Made by a program: the position numbers and the translations under genes. The notes under the pieces are model-generated. The model saw only the letters and a program-made list of their open reading frames with translations. It had not been told where the DNA came from and made no database searches. Positions 17,825 to 27,017 of a stretch of 64,000 nt of DNA are shown here, in pieces (position 1 is the stretch's first letter; every line of letters begins with the position of its first letter). The stretch is from contig NZ_CP107020.1 of assembly GCF_025725725.1 (NCBI RefSeq), forward strand, positions 806,001-870,000, given 5' to 3'. The DNA is from Brachybacterium huguangmaarense (GTDB lineage Bacteria; Actinomycetota; Actinomycetes; Actinomycetales; Dermabacteraceae).

Positions 17825-19420
17825 TCAGAACGTGTCGGACGACGACTTCGAGACGGTGAAGCCGTGCCCGGTGCGCTGGTTCCAGCAGGTCATGCCGCTG
17901 GACTCCGAACGGCACGCGACCTCGCCGTTGGCCGCCGTGGAGCCGTAGGGCAGCTCGGTCCCGCCCCCGGATCCCGGGGTCCCGTACGAGCTGCCGCAGT
18001 CGACGGTCGGACGGTCACCGGCGACGGCGATCGAGAACGGCGACGCGGTGTCGGTGCAGTTGCCCGAGGGCGGGAAGGACCAGGTGCCGATCGAGCAGCC
18101 GACCGAGTCGTCGCCCAGCTCGCACGTGATGTTGCCGGTGGGCGAGCGCACGGAGGTGAGGTCCTGGGCGTCGTCGGGCGCGGGCGAGACGAGGGCCTCC
18201 GACGACGAGGAGGACGGCGACTCGCTCGTCGACGAGGAAGATTCCGTGGGTGTCTCGGACGCCGAGGTGGTGCGGGTCGTGGCGCCGCCCGTGTCGTCGC
18301 CGCCTCCGCCGCGCACCAGGTAGGCGCCGATCCCGACCACGACGACGAGCACGATCGCGAGGGCCAGGCAGCCCAGGCCCACCCAGAGCAGGGTGCGCCT
18401 GCCCGTGCCGTCGCCCGAGCCCGACGACGGGCCCGTGCCTCCGGCGGGCGGCTGCGGCGGGGACCCGTAGGCGGCCGGCGAGGCGTAGGCGGCAGGAGAG
18501 GCCGCGCCCGCGGCGCCCGCTGCGGCGGGGCGTGCCGGGGAGGGAGAGGAGCCGGCGCTCCTATAGGCGGCCGGGGACGCGTAGGAGGCAGGGGTCGGCG
18601 ACGGATCGGCCGACCGCTCGGCGGGGGCCGGAGAGACCGCGTCGAGGTAGCCGGTCACGCGCGGCAGCGAGGGGCGCTCGTCGGCGTCACGGCTCGACGG
18701 CTCGGCGGCACGCGAGGGCTGTTCGGGAAGGGGGACGACGTGCTCGGCCGTGGGCGTCGCGGGCACGGGGCCGTCGGAGGACGCGGCGTGTCCGGGCAGC
18801 ACCTCGGTCGGATGGTCCTCGGCGACGGGCAGCACGTCGGTGGGGCCCTCGTCGCCGACGGGAGCCGTCGCAGGCTCCCCGGTGGTCTCGCCCGGCGACG
18901 CCGTGGGCTCCGCGGGCTCCGCGAGGGCGGGCGGCTCCGGCGTGGACGACGGCTCCGGCTCGGCGCTCACCGCGCCCATCGCCTGTGTGGCCTCGAGGTC
19001 GACCGCGTCGACGGGCGCGGTCTCGGGCTCGTCGGCCGGCGTCGCCACGCTGTCGATGCTCGCGCCGTCGGCGCCCGCGTCGGTCGTGCCCGCGGCATCG
19101 GCGCTCGCGGTGTCCACGCTCTCGGCGTCGGTGTCCGCGGGCCGGTCCGAGCCGAGCCCCCACGCGTCGCCGCCGGCGTGAGCCTGCTCCGCGACCTCGG
19201 CGGGGTCGGCCGAGGCCGCCTGGGCGTCGTGCCGCGTGGTGCGGTACAGCTCGGCGGCCGAGCGGTTCGAGGCGAGGATCCACTCGCGCGTGCGCTCGGG
19301 GCACGACGGGTTCACCGCGACGAGCGACTGCAGCTCCGGAAAGGTCTCGGCGATCTCGGTCAGACGTTCGGGTGACGTCGAGTCGTCGAGAGCCTCGGAG
19401 GCTTCAGGGGGCAGGGCCAT
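17825..19420 (-). CDS. Membrane-anchored protein with LRV-like N-terminus and DUF6636 ectodomain
   Basis: The 531-residue protein has three parts. Residues about 10-65 resemble the variant leucine-rich repeat domain of actinobacteria (ERLTEIAETFPELQSLVAVN, then PSCPERTREWILA). A long Ala/Glu/Thr/Pro-rich low-complexity region (about 80-370) follows. One membrane helix (LLWVGLGCLALAIVLVVVVG) leads to a Ser/Thr-rich linker and a cysteine-containing extracellular domain: SPTGNITCELGD...VGCSIGTW...CTDTASPF...VDCGSSYG...LPYGSTAANGEVACRSE...CWNQRTGHGFTVS, the DUF6636 pattern with three probable disulfides. Function unknown; a cytoplasm-to-surface link is an inference from topology. The ATG at 19420 has GGAG 8 nt upstream; a longer start at 19489 is possible but lacks one. 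Confidence 0.8.
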   Translation of the reverse strand: MALPPEASEALDDSTSPERLTEIAETFPELQSLVAVNPSCPERTREWILASNRSAAELYRTTRHDAQAASADPAEVAEQAHAGGDAWGLGSDRPADTDAESVDTASADAAGTTDAGADGASIDSVATPADEPETAPVDAVDLEATQAMGAVSAEPEPSSTPEPPALAEPAEPTASPGETTGEPATAPVGDEGPTDVLPVAEDHPTEVLPGHAASSDGPVPATPTAEHVVPLPEQPSRAAEPSSRDADERPSLPRVTGYLDAVSPAPAERSADPSPTPASYASPAAYRSAGSSPSPARPAAAGAAGAASPAAYASPAAYGSPPQPPAGGTGPSSGSGDGTGRRTLLWVGLGCLALAIVLVVVVGIGAYLVRGGGGDDTGGATTRTTSASETPTESSSSTSESPSSSSSEALVSPAPDDAQDLTSVRSPTGNITCELGDDSVGCSIGTWSFPPSGNCTDTASPFSIAVAGDRPTVDCGSSYGTPGSGGGTELPYGSTAANGEVACRSESSGMTCWNQRTGHGFTVSKSSSDTF

Positions 19421-19528
19421 ATGGATCGCTCCAGACGGTGCACTCGGGTATCGGCTGTCGCCGGTGGGCTTCGCGGAATGGTAGTCCACCGCCCGTCATG
19501 GCCGAATCCCGTTCCTCGCAAGGAACGG

Positions 19529-22500
19529 TCAAGGACGCGGGGTCGGCCGCACGAACGGGAAGGTGAGCACCTCGCGGATGCTGGTGTCGGTCAGGAGCAT
19601 CACGAGCCGGTCCAGCCCGATGCCCAGGCCGCCCGCCGGCGGCATCGCGTTCTCGAGGGCGAACAGGAAGTCCTCGTCCACCTCCATCGCCTCCGGGTCC
19701 CCGGCGGCGGCCTTGAGGGACTGCTCGGTGAAGCGCCGGCGCTGCTCGAGCGGGTCGGCGAGCTCGGAGTAGGCGGTGCCGATCTCCATGCCGCAGATCA
19801 CGAGGTCCCAGCGTTCGACGAGGCCCGGCTTGGACCGGTGCGGGCCGGTCAGCGGCGAGGTCTCGGCCGGGAAGTCCGTGTAGAAGGTGGGGCGCAGGGT
19901 GCGCGCCTCGACGAGCTCGCCGTACAGCTCCTCGAGGATCGCGCCCGGGCCCATGTCGTCGCGCACGTGCACCTCGTGCTCCCGCGCGAGCTCGAGCAGC
20001 ACGTCGATGTCGGTGTCGAGGCCGAGCGGACGGCCGACGGCCTGCGACAGGGCCTCGCCCATCGGGATGGCGGGCCATGGGCCGGAGACGTCGGTGAGCA
20101 GGGACTGCAGGCGCGCCGCGGCGTCGGCGGGCTGCTCGGCGAGGCTGCGCCCGCGCAGGTCCACCCCCGTGCGCACGTCGTGCAGCGGAAGCACCTCGGC
20201 GCCGTAGAGCGCCCGGGCGGAGGCCTTGATCATGCCCTCGGTCAGCCGGCGCATCCCGTTGTAGTCGCTGAACGGCTCGTAGGCCTCGATCACGGTGAAC
20301 TCGGGGTTGTGGGTCGCGTCGGCGCCCTCGTTGCGGAAGTTCTTGCCGATCTCGAAGATCGGCCCCATGCCGCCGACGAGCAGGCGCTTGAGGGCCAGCT
20401 CGGGGGCGATCCGCAGGCTCAGGTCCGTCGAGTAGGCGTTGATGTGGGTGTGGAACGGGCGGGCGTTGGCCCCGCCGTGCACGGTCTGCAGGATGGGCGT
20501 CTCGACCTCGGTGAAGCCCGCCGTGCCCATGTGGTCGCGCACGGCGCCGATCACGATCGAGCGGGCCCGCAGCAGCCCCGCCGAGCGGGGGTGCACGATG
20601 AGGTCCGTGGAGCGGCGGCGCAGCCGCGACTCCGGGTCCTCGAAGGCGTCGAAGGGGATCGGCTGGAGCGCCTTGGACGCCATCTGCCAGGCGCTCACCA
20701 CGAGCGACGGAGTGCCGGTGCGGGAGGTCCCGGCGCGTCCCTCGAGCTCGACGATGTCGCCCGTGTCGACGGCGGCCCGCCACAGGTTCACGCGCTCGCG
20801 CGGGATCGCGGAGCGGCCGATGATCGCCTGGAAGCCCTCGTTGCCGTCGACGATGTCGGCGAAGCACACGCCGCCGAAGTCCCGCAGGCGCCGCACCCGC
20901 CCGGCCACGCGCAGCATCGGGGTGGGGGTGGCGGCGTCGTCGGCGCTCGGGGGCGCCGTCGCGGCCGCCCGGATCGCGCGCACGACCTCGGCGAACGGCT
21001 GCGGCGGATGCAGGCCGATGGGATAGGGCTCCATGCCCGCCTCGCGCAGGAGCTGCAGATGCCGCACCCGGTGCTGGGACTGGTCGCTGCGGCGGGGCCC
21101 GAGATCGGCGACGTCGACGCGGCGGGCGTCGATGCGGGCGATCGCGGCGAGGTCGTCCTCGCCGAGCCGGGCCGGCGGCGTCTCGCGGTGCCGCCTGAGC
21201 ATCGGGACGAAGCCCTCGAGCTCCCCGGCGGCGAGCGCCGCGCGCGCGAGGCTCAGCACGGAGTCCACGAGGATGTACCGGGGCACCCAGTCGGGACGGT
21301 ACTTCTCGTTGGAGCGGTAGAGACGTTCGAGCTGGAAGTAGTGATCGAAGCGGCTGAGCGCGCGGGCGGCGAGGCGGGTCCCGGGATCGGCCCCGACCTT
21401 CTCGGCGTCGACGAACACGCCCCGGAACATGGCGAAGTTGAGGCTCACGTCGCGGATGCCGAGGTCCCCGCCCTCGCTCAGGAGGGTCGTGACCATGAGC
21501 TCGGTGACCCCGCCCGGGGCGTCGGGGCTGCGCCGCATGACGTCGAGGGACGCGCCGTGGCGCCCCCACGGCACGAAGCTGAGCAGGCCCTTCCACGCGC
21601 CCGTCTCGTCCTCGGCGACCACGAGCACGCAGCTGCCGTCGGCGGGGTCCCCGAGGCGCCCGAGCGCCATCGAGAAGCCGCGCTCCTCCCCGCCCTGGCG
21701 CCACTGGTCGGCGAGGCGGGTCATGCGCTCGCGCTCGTCGTCGGTGAGGCTGGCGTGCCGTCGGACCGTCGCGGTCAGCCCGGCCGCCCGGGCGTGGGAC
21801 ACGGCGCGCCGCACCGGTGTCATCGTGGTGGTCGCGAGGTCGAAGCGGTCGGCGTGCAGCACGGCCTCGTCGCCCATCGTCACGGCGGCCATCCCCACGT
21901 CGGACCAGGCGCGCGCGGCCCGCTCCCCCGCCGAGAGGACCGCCGGCACCCAGCCGCTCTCGCGGCACATGTCGAGGAAGGCGCGCATCGCGACCGGCCA
22001 CGCCGCGTGCGGGCCGATCGGGTCGCCCGCGGCCATGCACACGGCGCCGCGCACGCGGTAGGCGATCGCGACGGTCCCGTCGGCCGCGAACAGCACGTCC
22101 TTGTCGCGCCGGGTGGCGAAGTAGCCCAGGGAGTCCTCGGAGCCGTGATCGGCCAGCAGCGAGCGCAGGGCGATCTCGCGGTCCGGCGTCCAGGTGTCGG
22201 CGCTCTTGGCGGCGCGCAGCAGCACCACGGCGGTCGCGAGGATCGTGACGCCCATCAGGAGCGCCGTGAGCCACGGGATCCACACGGGCACGTCGGTGAA
22301 GCGCTCGTCGCGCACCAGGCCGAGCGTGCGCAGCACCGAGTAGCGGAGGATGCGCAGGTCGTCGAGGCCGTGGCCGATGGAGGCCACGAGCAGCAGGTGG
22401 GTCACGGCGATCGCGATGATCGTGCCGCTGGCCAGCACCGCGACGGACCGCAGCACCGCGCCCCGGGCGAGCCGGCCGGGGAACAGGGAGCGCACCCTCC

Positions 22501-22924
22501 ACAGCAGCGCGAGGGCGGCGACCGCGACGAGCGGGCTCAGCGCGTTGGCGATGAGCGCGAGCCACAGGTGCCATGCCCGCCCCAGCTCGGAGAGCTGGAC
22601 CAGGTGGGTGGCGAGCGCGACGACCACGAGGGCGGACAGCAGGCCCCCGCCGACCTGGAAGATCGCGACGATCCACAGGGCGATGCGCTTGCGGCGGATC
22701 AGGGCGCCGGTGATGAGGCCCAGCAGGACCACCGACACGATCGACGGGAACAGCGGCACGTTGAGCACCGAGAACAGGAACTCGGGGATCGTGATGCCGC
22801 GTGCGCTGCCGAGACGCCCGAACAGCACGAGGATCACGGCGCTCGCCGCGGCGATCGCGTGCACCCAGATGATCGCCATCGCCCAGTGGCGGAGCCGGTC
22901 GCCGGTCTGCTGGTCGCGCTGCAC
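19529..22924 (-). CDS. lysX: LysX: bifunctional lysylphosphatidylglycerol synthase / lysyl-tRNA synthetase
   Basis: A fusion of about 1130 residues. The N-terminal third has membrane helices; a DUF2156-type lysyltransferase domain follows (about residues 230-550: LGYFATRRDKDVLFAADG, SFVPWGRHGASLDVMRR). The C-terminal half is a class II LysRS: an OB-fold (VRRLRDFGGVCFADIVDG), motif 2 FRNEGADATHNPEFTVIEAY and motif 3 GLGIGLDRLVMLLTDT. In mycobacteria this protein charges tRNA-Lys and transfers lysine to phosphatidylglycerol, changing surface charge and resistance to cationic peptides. I chose the GTG at 22924 because GGGAGG lies 5 nt upstream; a GTG at 22996, 8 nt after TACGAT, is the alternative and would add 24 residues. 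Divergent from an esterase gene. Confidence 0.93.
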   Translation of the reverse strand: MQRDQQTGDRLRHWAMAIIWVHAIAAASAVILVLFGRLGSARGITIPEFLFSVLNVPLFPSIVSVVLLGLITGALIRRKRIALWIVAIFQVGGGLLSALVVVALATHLVQLSELGRAWHLWLALIANALSPLVAVAALALLWRVRSLFPGRLARGAVLRSVAVLASGTIIAIAVTHLLLVASIGHGLDDLRILRYSVLRTLGLVRDERFTDVPVWIPWLTALLMGVTILATAVVLLRAAKSADTWTPDREIALRSLLADHGSEDSLGYFATRRDKDVLFAADGTVAIAYRVRGAVCMAAGDPIGPHAAWPVAMRAFLDMCRESGWVPAVLSAGERAARAWSDVGMAAVTMGDEAVLHADRFDLATTTMTPVRRAVSHARAAGLTATVRRHASLTDDERERMTRLADQWRQGGEERGFSMALGRLGDPADGSCVLVVAEDETGAWKGLLSFVPWGRHGASLDVMRRSPDAPGGVTELMVTTLLSEGGDLGIRDVSLNFAMFRGVFVDAEKVGADPGTRLAARALSRFDHYFQLERLYRSNEKYRPDWVPRYILVDSVLSLARAALAAGELEGFVPMLRRHRETPPARLGEDDLAAIARIDARRVDVADLGPRRSDQSQHRVRHLQLLREAGMEPYPIGLHPPQPFAEVVRAIRAAATAPPSADDAATPTPMLRVAGRVRRLRDFGGVCFADIVDGNEGFQAIIGRSAIPRERVNLWRAAVDTGDIVELEGRAGTSRTGTPSLVVSAWQMASKALQPIPFDAFEDPESRLRRRSTDLIVHPRSAGLLRARSIVIGAVRDHMGTAGFTEVETPILQTVHGGANARPFHTHINAYSTDLSLRIAPELALKRLLVGGMGPIFEIGKNFRNEGADATHNPEFTVIEAYEPFSDYNGMRRLTEGMIKASARALYGAEVLPLHDVRTGVDLRGRSLAEQPADAAARLQSLLTDVSGPWPAIPMGEALSQAVGRPLGLDTDIDVLLELAREHEVHVRDDMGPGAILEELYGELVEARTLRPTFYTDFPAETSPLTGPHRSKPGLVERWDLVICGMEIGTAYSELADPLEQRRRFTEQSLKAAAGDPEAMEVDEDFLFALENAMPPAGGLGIGLDRLVMLLTDTSIREVLTFPFVRPTPRP

Positions 22925-23143
22925 GCTGGCCTCCCTGCTCTCGCGCCCGGGCCGGCGCGTGGATCCTCGTCGGCCGGGCACAGGTCGCCGCGGCACGCAC
23001 CACTATCGTAGTGACGCCGAGGCCCCGGACCGAGGGTGGACCCGGCATCCCGGGAGACCTCCGGGATCGATCGGCCACGTGCGGGTGCATGATCGACGGC
23101 GGAGACATCCGGTGATGCCGGGAGCGGAGCGGAAGAGGCGGCC

Positions 23144-24412
23144 ATGCGTCCTGGGTTGACCCTGGCGGAGAGCACGGGGCCCCTGGCCCTGACCGGGCCG
23201 GTGGTCGTCGGCGGTGTCACGGCCCTCGCGGCGCTCGCCTTCGTGCTGGGGATCTGGTGGGTGCCGCGCGTGCTGCGCGCCCGCGGCACGGGTCGGGTGC
23301 GCGCGGTCCTGGTGCAGGCCGTCACGCTGATCCTGTGCACGGCCCTCGTGATGGTCGCGACAGGGGTGTGGCTCAACCGCGCGTTCGTGTTCTACGGCTC
23401 GTGGAGCGATCTGTTCGACTCGGGGTCGACGCAGATGAGCACGCACCTGTACGGGAGCGCCGCGGGTCAGGGCACCGTGGGCGGGGCGATCGGAGCGGAC
23501 GCGGACCCGGCGGGCACCGCCGTCCCCCTCACGGCCGCCGAGCAGCGGGCGCTCACGGCCGCGCGCACGGCGCCGGCGACCGCGCTGCAGGCCGACCCCC
23601 TGCGCGACCCGGCCCTGGCCGGCGTGACGGACGCCCGCGGGGGCCAGGACGTGTGGGTGACCATCCCCGCGTCCGCCTCGGACGTCACGCAGCAGGCGAT
23701 CGTGCACCTCCCGGCCGGGTACATGCAGCACCCGGACCACCGCTACCCCGTGCTGCTCGCGTTCACCGGCATCCCGGGCTCCCCCGAGACGTGGGAGCAG
23801 GCCTTCGACCTCGGCGGCAGGCTCGACGATCTCGCATCCCGCGACAAGATCGCCTCCGCCATCGTGGTCATCCCGATCGTCTATCCCGGAGCCGACGACA
23901 CGGAGTGCGTCGACCCGAGCCACGGCCCCGGGCGCTACGAGACCTGGCTCTCCCGGGACCTGCCCGCGTGGATCCACGAGCATCTGCGCACGATCGAGGA
24001 CCCCTTCGCCTGGGCGACGATCGGCTACAGCGCGGGCGGCTGGTGCGCCTCCATGCTGTCCGTGCGCCATCCGGACCTCGCGCGCGCCTCGATCTCCCTC
24101 GGCGGCTACTTCGTCGTCGACTACGCCAAGGGCCAGCAGCGCACCGCCCCGGACGACCCGCGCTACGACCTGCCCGCCCTCGTGGCGCACGAGCGGCCGC
24201 CCGTGGTCATGTACTTCTTCTCGGGCGGCGAGGACCGGCTCACCGAGCCGACGCTGGGTGAGATGAGCCAGGCGGTGCAGCCCCCGACGGCGCTCACGGT
24301 GCGGCGCACCCGGTACGGCGGCCACATGCTCACGCTGTGGGTCGCACAGCTGCCGATCTCGCTCGGCTGGCTCGCCGGCCACGAGGCGGGCTTCACGCCG
24401 ACGCCCCGGTGA
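23144..24412 (+). CDS. Membrane-anchored alpha/beta-hydrolase (putative esterase family)
   Basis: The 422-residue product starts with two hydrophobic segments (about 17-75), so its catalytic part is probably outside the membrane. The hydrolase domain follows: HLPAGYMQHPDHRYPVLLAF, the oxyanion region TGIPGSPETW, and the nucleophile elbow GYSAGGW (Ser about 289). The catalytic acid and histidine are plausibly in SGGEDRL and RYGGHML. This is the esterase-D/mycolyltransferase-like group; the substrate is unknown. GAGG lies 7 nt before the ATG. It is divergent from lysX, another membrane-envelope gene. Confidence 0.85.
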   Translation: MRPGLTLAESTGPLALTGPVVVGGVTALAALAFVLGIWWVPRVLRARGTGRVRAVLVQAVTLILCTALVMVATGVWLNRAFVFYGSWSDLFDSGSTQMSTHLYGSAAGQGTVGGAIGADADPAGTAVPLTAAEQRALTAARTAPATALQADPLRDPALAGVTDARGGQDVWVTIPASASDVTQQAIVHLPAGYMQHPDHRYPVLLAFTGIPGSPETWEQAFDLGGRLDDLASRDKIASAIVVIPIVYPGADDTECVDPSHGPGRYETWLSRDLPAWIHEHLRTIEDPFAWATIGYSAGGWCASMLSVRHPDLARASISLGGYFVVDYAKGQQRTAPDDPRYDLPALVAHERPPVVMYFFSGGEDRLTEPTLGEMSQAVQPPTALTVRRTRYGGHMLTLWVAQLPISLGWLAGHEAGFTPTPR

Positions 24413-24470
24413 CGTGGGCGACCCGTGCGCGCCCGGCGATCCGCTGTGCGTGAACGCAGGTCGCCCGCCT
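24411..24470 (+). terminator. Imperfect hairpin after the esterase gene
   Basis: GGGCGACC at 24416-24423 pairs with GGTCGCCC at 24459-24466, with partial pairing between. It starts at the stop codon. It could terminate the esterase transcript ahead of the aldo/keto reductase promoter. Confidence 0.4.
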
Positions 24471-24554
24471 GGACGTGACCCCACGGGGGCGACCTAGGGT
24501 GGCCAGGACAGCTCCGGAGCGCCGGAGCCACCCGACCACCCTGAGGAGTCGCAC

Positions 24555-25391
24555 ATGACCACCGTCCCCACGATCACGTTCCACGACGGCCGCACCATCC
24601 CGCAGCTCGGCTACGGCGTGTGGCAGGTCGAGAACGACGTCGCGGCCGATGTCGTCGAGCAGGCCCTGCGCGCCGGCTACCGCCACATCGACACCGCCGC
24701 CGCCTACCGCAACGAGGAGGGCGTGGGCCGCGCGATCCGGGCCTCCGGGGTCCCGCGCGAGGACATCTTCATCACCACCAAGCTCTGGAACCAGGACCAG
24801 GGCTACGAGTCCGCCCTCGCGGCCCTCGACGCCTCGCTCGAGAAGCTCGGCACGGACTACGTCGACCTCTACCTGATCCACTGGGCCAGCCCGCAGCGCG
24901 GCACCTACCTCGACTCGTGGAAGGCGCTCGTCGAGCTGCAGAAGCAGGGCAAGGCGAAGTCGATCGGCGTCTCCAACTTCCCGGCCGAGCAGCTCGAGGA
25001 GATCATCGAGGCCACCGGTGTGGCTCCTGCGATCCACCAGATCGAGCTCCACCCGTACTTCCAGCAGGGCGAGCTGCGCGCGGTCGACGCCAAGCACGAG
25101 ATCGTCACCGAGTCCTGGTCGCCGCTGGGCCAGGGCGGCGGCGAGCTCGAGGACCCGGTCATCACGGAGATCGCCGAGAAGCACGGCGTCGAGGCCGGTC
25201 AGGTGATCATCGCCTGGCACCTCGCCAACGGCCTCGTGGTGATCCCCAAGTCCGAGACGCCGTCGCGCATCGTGTCCAACTTCCGCTCGGCGGACCTCGA
25301 GCTGTCGACGGACGAGGTCGAGCGGATCAACGGCCTCGACCGCTCCCCCGAGGGCCGTCAGGGCGCCGACCCGGCCAACCCCGGCTTCTGA
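24555..25391 (+). CDS. Aldo/keto reductase
   Basis: A complete 278-residue AKR of the 2,5-diketo-D-gluconate reductase type. Motifs: GYRHIDTAAAYRNEEGVGRAI (catalytic Asp and Tyr), LWNQDQGYE with the active-site lysine in FITTKLW, the His in LYLIHW, SIGVSNF, and the NADPH-binding VIPKSETPSRIVSNF. It reduces carbonyls with NADPH in the cytosol; the physiological substrate is unknown. GAGGAG precedes the ATG, and TAGGGT at 24495-24500 may be its -10, giving a leader of about 50 nt. Confidence 0.93.
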   Translation: MTTVPTITFHDGRTIPQLGYGVWQVENDVAADVVEQALRAGYRHIDTAAAYRNEEGVGRAIRASGVPREDIFITTKLWNQDQGYESALAALDASLEKLGTDYVDLYLIHWASPQRGTYLDSWKALVELQKQGKAKSIGVSNFPAEQLEEIIEATGVAPAIHQIELHPYFQQGELRAVDAKHEIVTESWSPLGQGGGELEDPVITEIAEKHGVEAGQVIIAWHLANGLVVIPKSETPSRIVSNFRSADLELSTDEVERINGLDRSPEGRQGADPANPGF

Positions 25392-25437
25392 GCCGCGCGC
25401 GGCCCCTGCCCGCACGCCGGGCCCGGGCACGAGCCCT

Positions 25438-26295
25438 TCAGCCGTGGCCCGGGCCCGGGCCCTGCAGCAGCAGGCCGCCGTCGACCGGGAGCACCACCCC
25501 CGTGATCCACGCGGCCTCGTCCGAGGCCAGGAACGCGACGGCCGCCGCGACGTCGGCGGCCTCCCCCACCCGCCCCAGCGGATAGAGGGGGGCGAGGCTG
25601 TCGGCTCCGCCCTCGACGCCGTGCCAGACGCGCGTGCGCACGGTGCCGGGGGCGACGGCGTTGGCGCGGATGCCGTCGGCGGCGACATGGGCGGCCAGGT
25701 TCTGGGTGAACGCGAGGAGACCTGACTTGGCGGCCGCATAGGGCTCGCCGCCGATCACGACGAGGGCGTTGACCGAGCTGATCGTGACGATCGCGGCGCG
25801 GTCGCTGCGCCGCAGCAGGGGCAGCGCCGCGCGCACCGTGCGCACGGGCCCCATGAGGTTCAGGTCGAGCAGACCCTCCCACACCTCGTCTCCCGTCTGC
25901 GCCGGTCCCCCGTGGTCGACGTTGCCGCCGGCGACGTGGGCGAGCACGTCGATCCGCGCGAACCTCTCGGCGATCTCCGCGAAGGCCTCGTCGACCCCGC
26001 CTCTGTCGGTGACGTCGAGACCGACGGCGGCATGGTCGGCCTCGCCGATCCGGGGCAGGGATGCGACCCGGGCGGTCGCCGCCTCGAGGTCGAGATCGGC
26101 GGCGACGACGCTCGCCCCCTCGGCCGCGAGCCGTTCGGCCGTCGCGGCGCCGATGCCGTGGGCGGCGCCGACCACGAGGGCGACGGCGCCGTGGAACCGC
26201 AGCGGGGAGGGATCAGGTCGCACGGACGGCGCCGGGCACGGCGCCGTCCGTGCGGGCTCTGCGCCGTCCTGAGCGTGCGGGTCGACGGTCGTCAT
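25438..26295 (-). CDS. SDR-family oxidoreductase
   Basis: A 285-residue classical short-chain dehydrogenase after a 35-residue polar N-terminus. It has the cofactor motif GAAHGIG, the VAGG (NNAG-like) motif, the catalytic serine in ISSVNA and YAAAK (Tyr and Lys), and ends with ITGVVLPVDGGLLLQG. The aspartate in VVAADLDLEAA after the second strand suggests NAD(H). Substrate unknown. ATG at 26295 chosen over an in-frame GTG two codons upstream. Convergent with the aldo/keto reductase. Confidence 0.9.
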   Translation of the reverse strand: MTTVDPHAQDGAEPARTAPCPAPSVRPDPSPLRFHGAVALVVGAAHGIGAATAERLAAEGASVVAADLDLEAATARVASLPRIGEADHAAVGLDVTDRGGVDEAFAEIAERFARIDVLAHVAGGNVDHGGPAQTGDEVWEGLLDLNLMGPVRTVRAALPLLRRSDRAAIVTISSVNALVVIGGEPYAAAKSGLLAFTQNLAAHVAADGIRANAVAPGTVRTRVWHGVEGGADSLAPLYPLGRVGEAADVAAAVAFLASDEAAWITGVVLPVDGGLLLQGPGPGHG

Positions 26296-26347
26296 GGGCA
26301 CACCGTCTCATGCCCGCCGCCCCGCGGCGGCCGGAACCTGCGGGCTC

Positions 26348-26959
26348 TCAGCGCGTGTGCGCGTAGAGGTCCCGCAGCAGCGCCACCTCGGAGAGGTGGT
26401 GGATGAGCTCGCGATGGATGTGCGCCACGAGATCGGCCCGTGAGAGCTCGGCGTACGGGCCCTCCGTCTCGCCGACGGGCTGGGCCAGATCGTCGTCCGA
26501 CCATCCGCGGACGCCCTCGATCCAGCGTGCGTACTCGGCGTCGAGCTGGGCGAGCGCTCCGTCGGCCGTGGCCGCGTAGTCCCAGGTCATGTAGTCCGCC
26601 TCGGGTCCGCCGAAGTGGGAGTGGTTGCGCATGGCGAGCACGCCGACGATGACGTGGGCCAGGCGCCAGGCGATCGTCGTGAAGGGCGCCGGCTCCGGCT
26701 CGGGGTAGGCGAAGTCGATGACGAGGTCGCCGGAGCCGCCCTGGATCCACCCGTCGGGGAGATTGTCCCGGGGCGGGTGCACGGTCCAGATGTCGTGGTC
26801 GGTCGTGGGGTCGAACAGGTACTCCTCGTCGCTCAGCCCGTCGAGGCGGGGGCGGATCTGCTGGGTCCAGTGATGGGTGATCTGCTCACCGAGGACGCAG
26901 CCGATCGAGTTTTCGTTCGCGGCGGGGATGTTCTCGGCGTTGCTGTCGTTGCTGGTCAT
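26348..26959 (-). CDS. DinB-superfamily protein
   Basis: The 203-residue product resembles DinB_2/YfiT-like four-helix-bundle proteins: HHWTQQIRPRLDGLSDEEYLFDP, TTIAWRLAHVIVGVLAMRNH, and the C-terminal HIHRELIHHLSEVALLRDLY. The histidines in AHVIVG and in REL-IHHLSE are placed as metal ligands in this superfamily, which includes mycothiol-dependent transferases. CAGGAG lies 8 nt before the ATG at 26959. It follows a second DinB-fold gene by 58 bp and both are divergent from a WYL regulator. Confidence 0.82.
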   Translation of the reverse strand: MTSNDSNAENIPAANENSIGCVLGEQITHHWTQQIRPRLDGLSDEEYLFDPTTDHDIWTVHPPRDNLPDGWIQGGSGDLVIDFAYPEPEPAPFTTIAWRLAHVIVGVLAMRNHSHFGGPEADYMTWDYAATADGALAQLDAEYARWIEGVRGWSDDDLAQPVGETEGPYAELSRADLVAHIHRELIHHLSEVALLRDLYAHTR

Positions 26960-27017
26960 GGCGGGACTCCTGGTGCTGGATGGCGGGCAAGGTCTGGTCG
27001 GGAGGGGAACGGGGCGC

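Noticed and set aside
19976..19991. Sequence like the repeat start (GTGCTCCCGCGCGAGC) inside lysX
   Set aside because: One-base deletion relative to the repeat, single copy, in a conserved coding region.
19421..23011. A 1196-codon plus-strand frame opposite lysX
   Set aside because: Mirror frame of a GC-rich gene, with low-complexity His/Arg/Gly/Glu composition and no recognisable domain.
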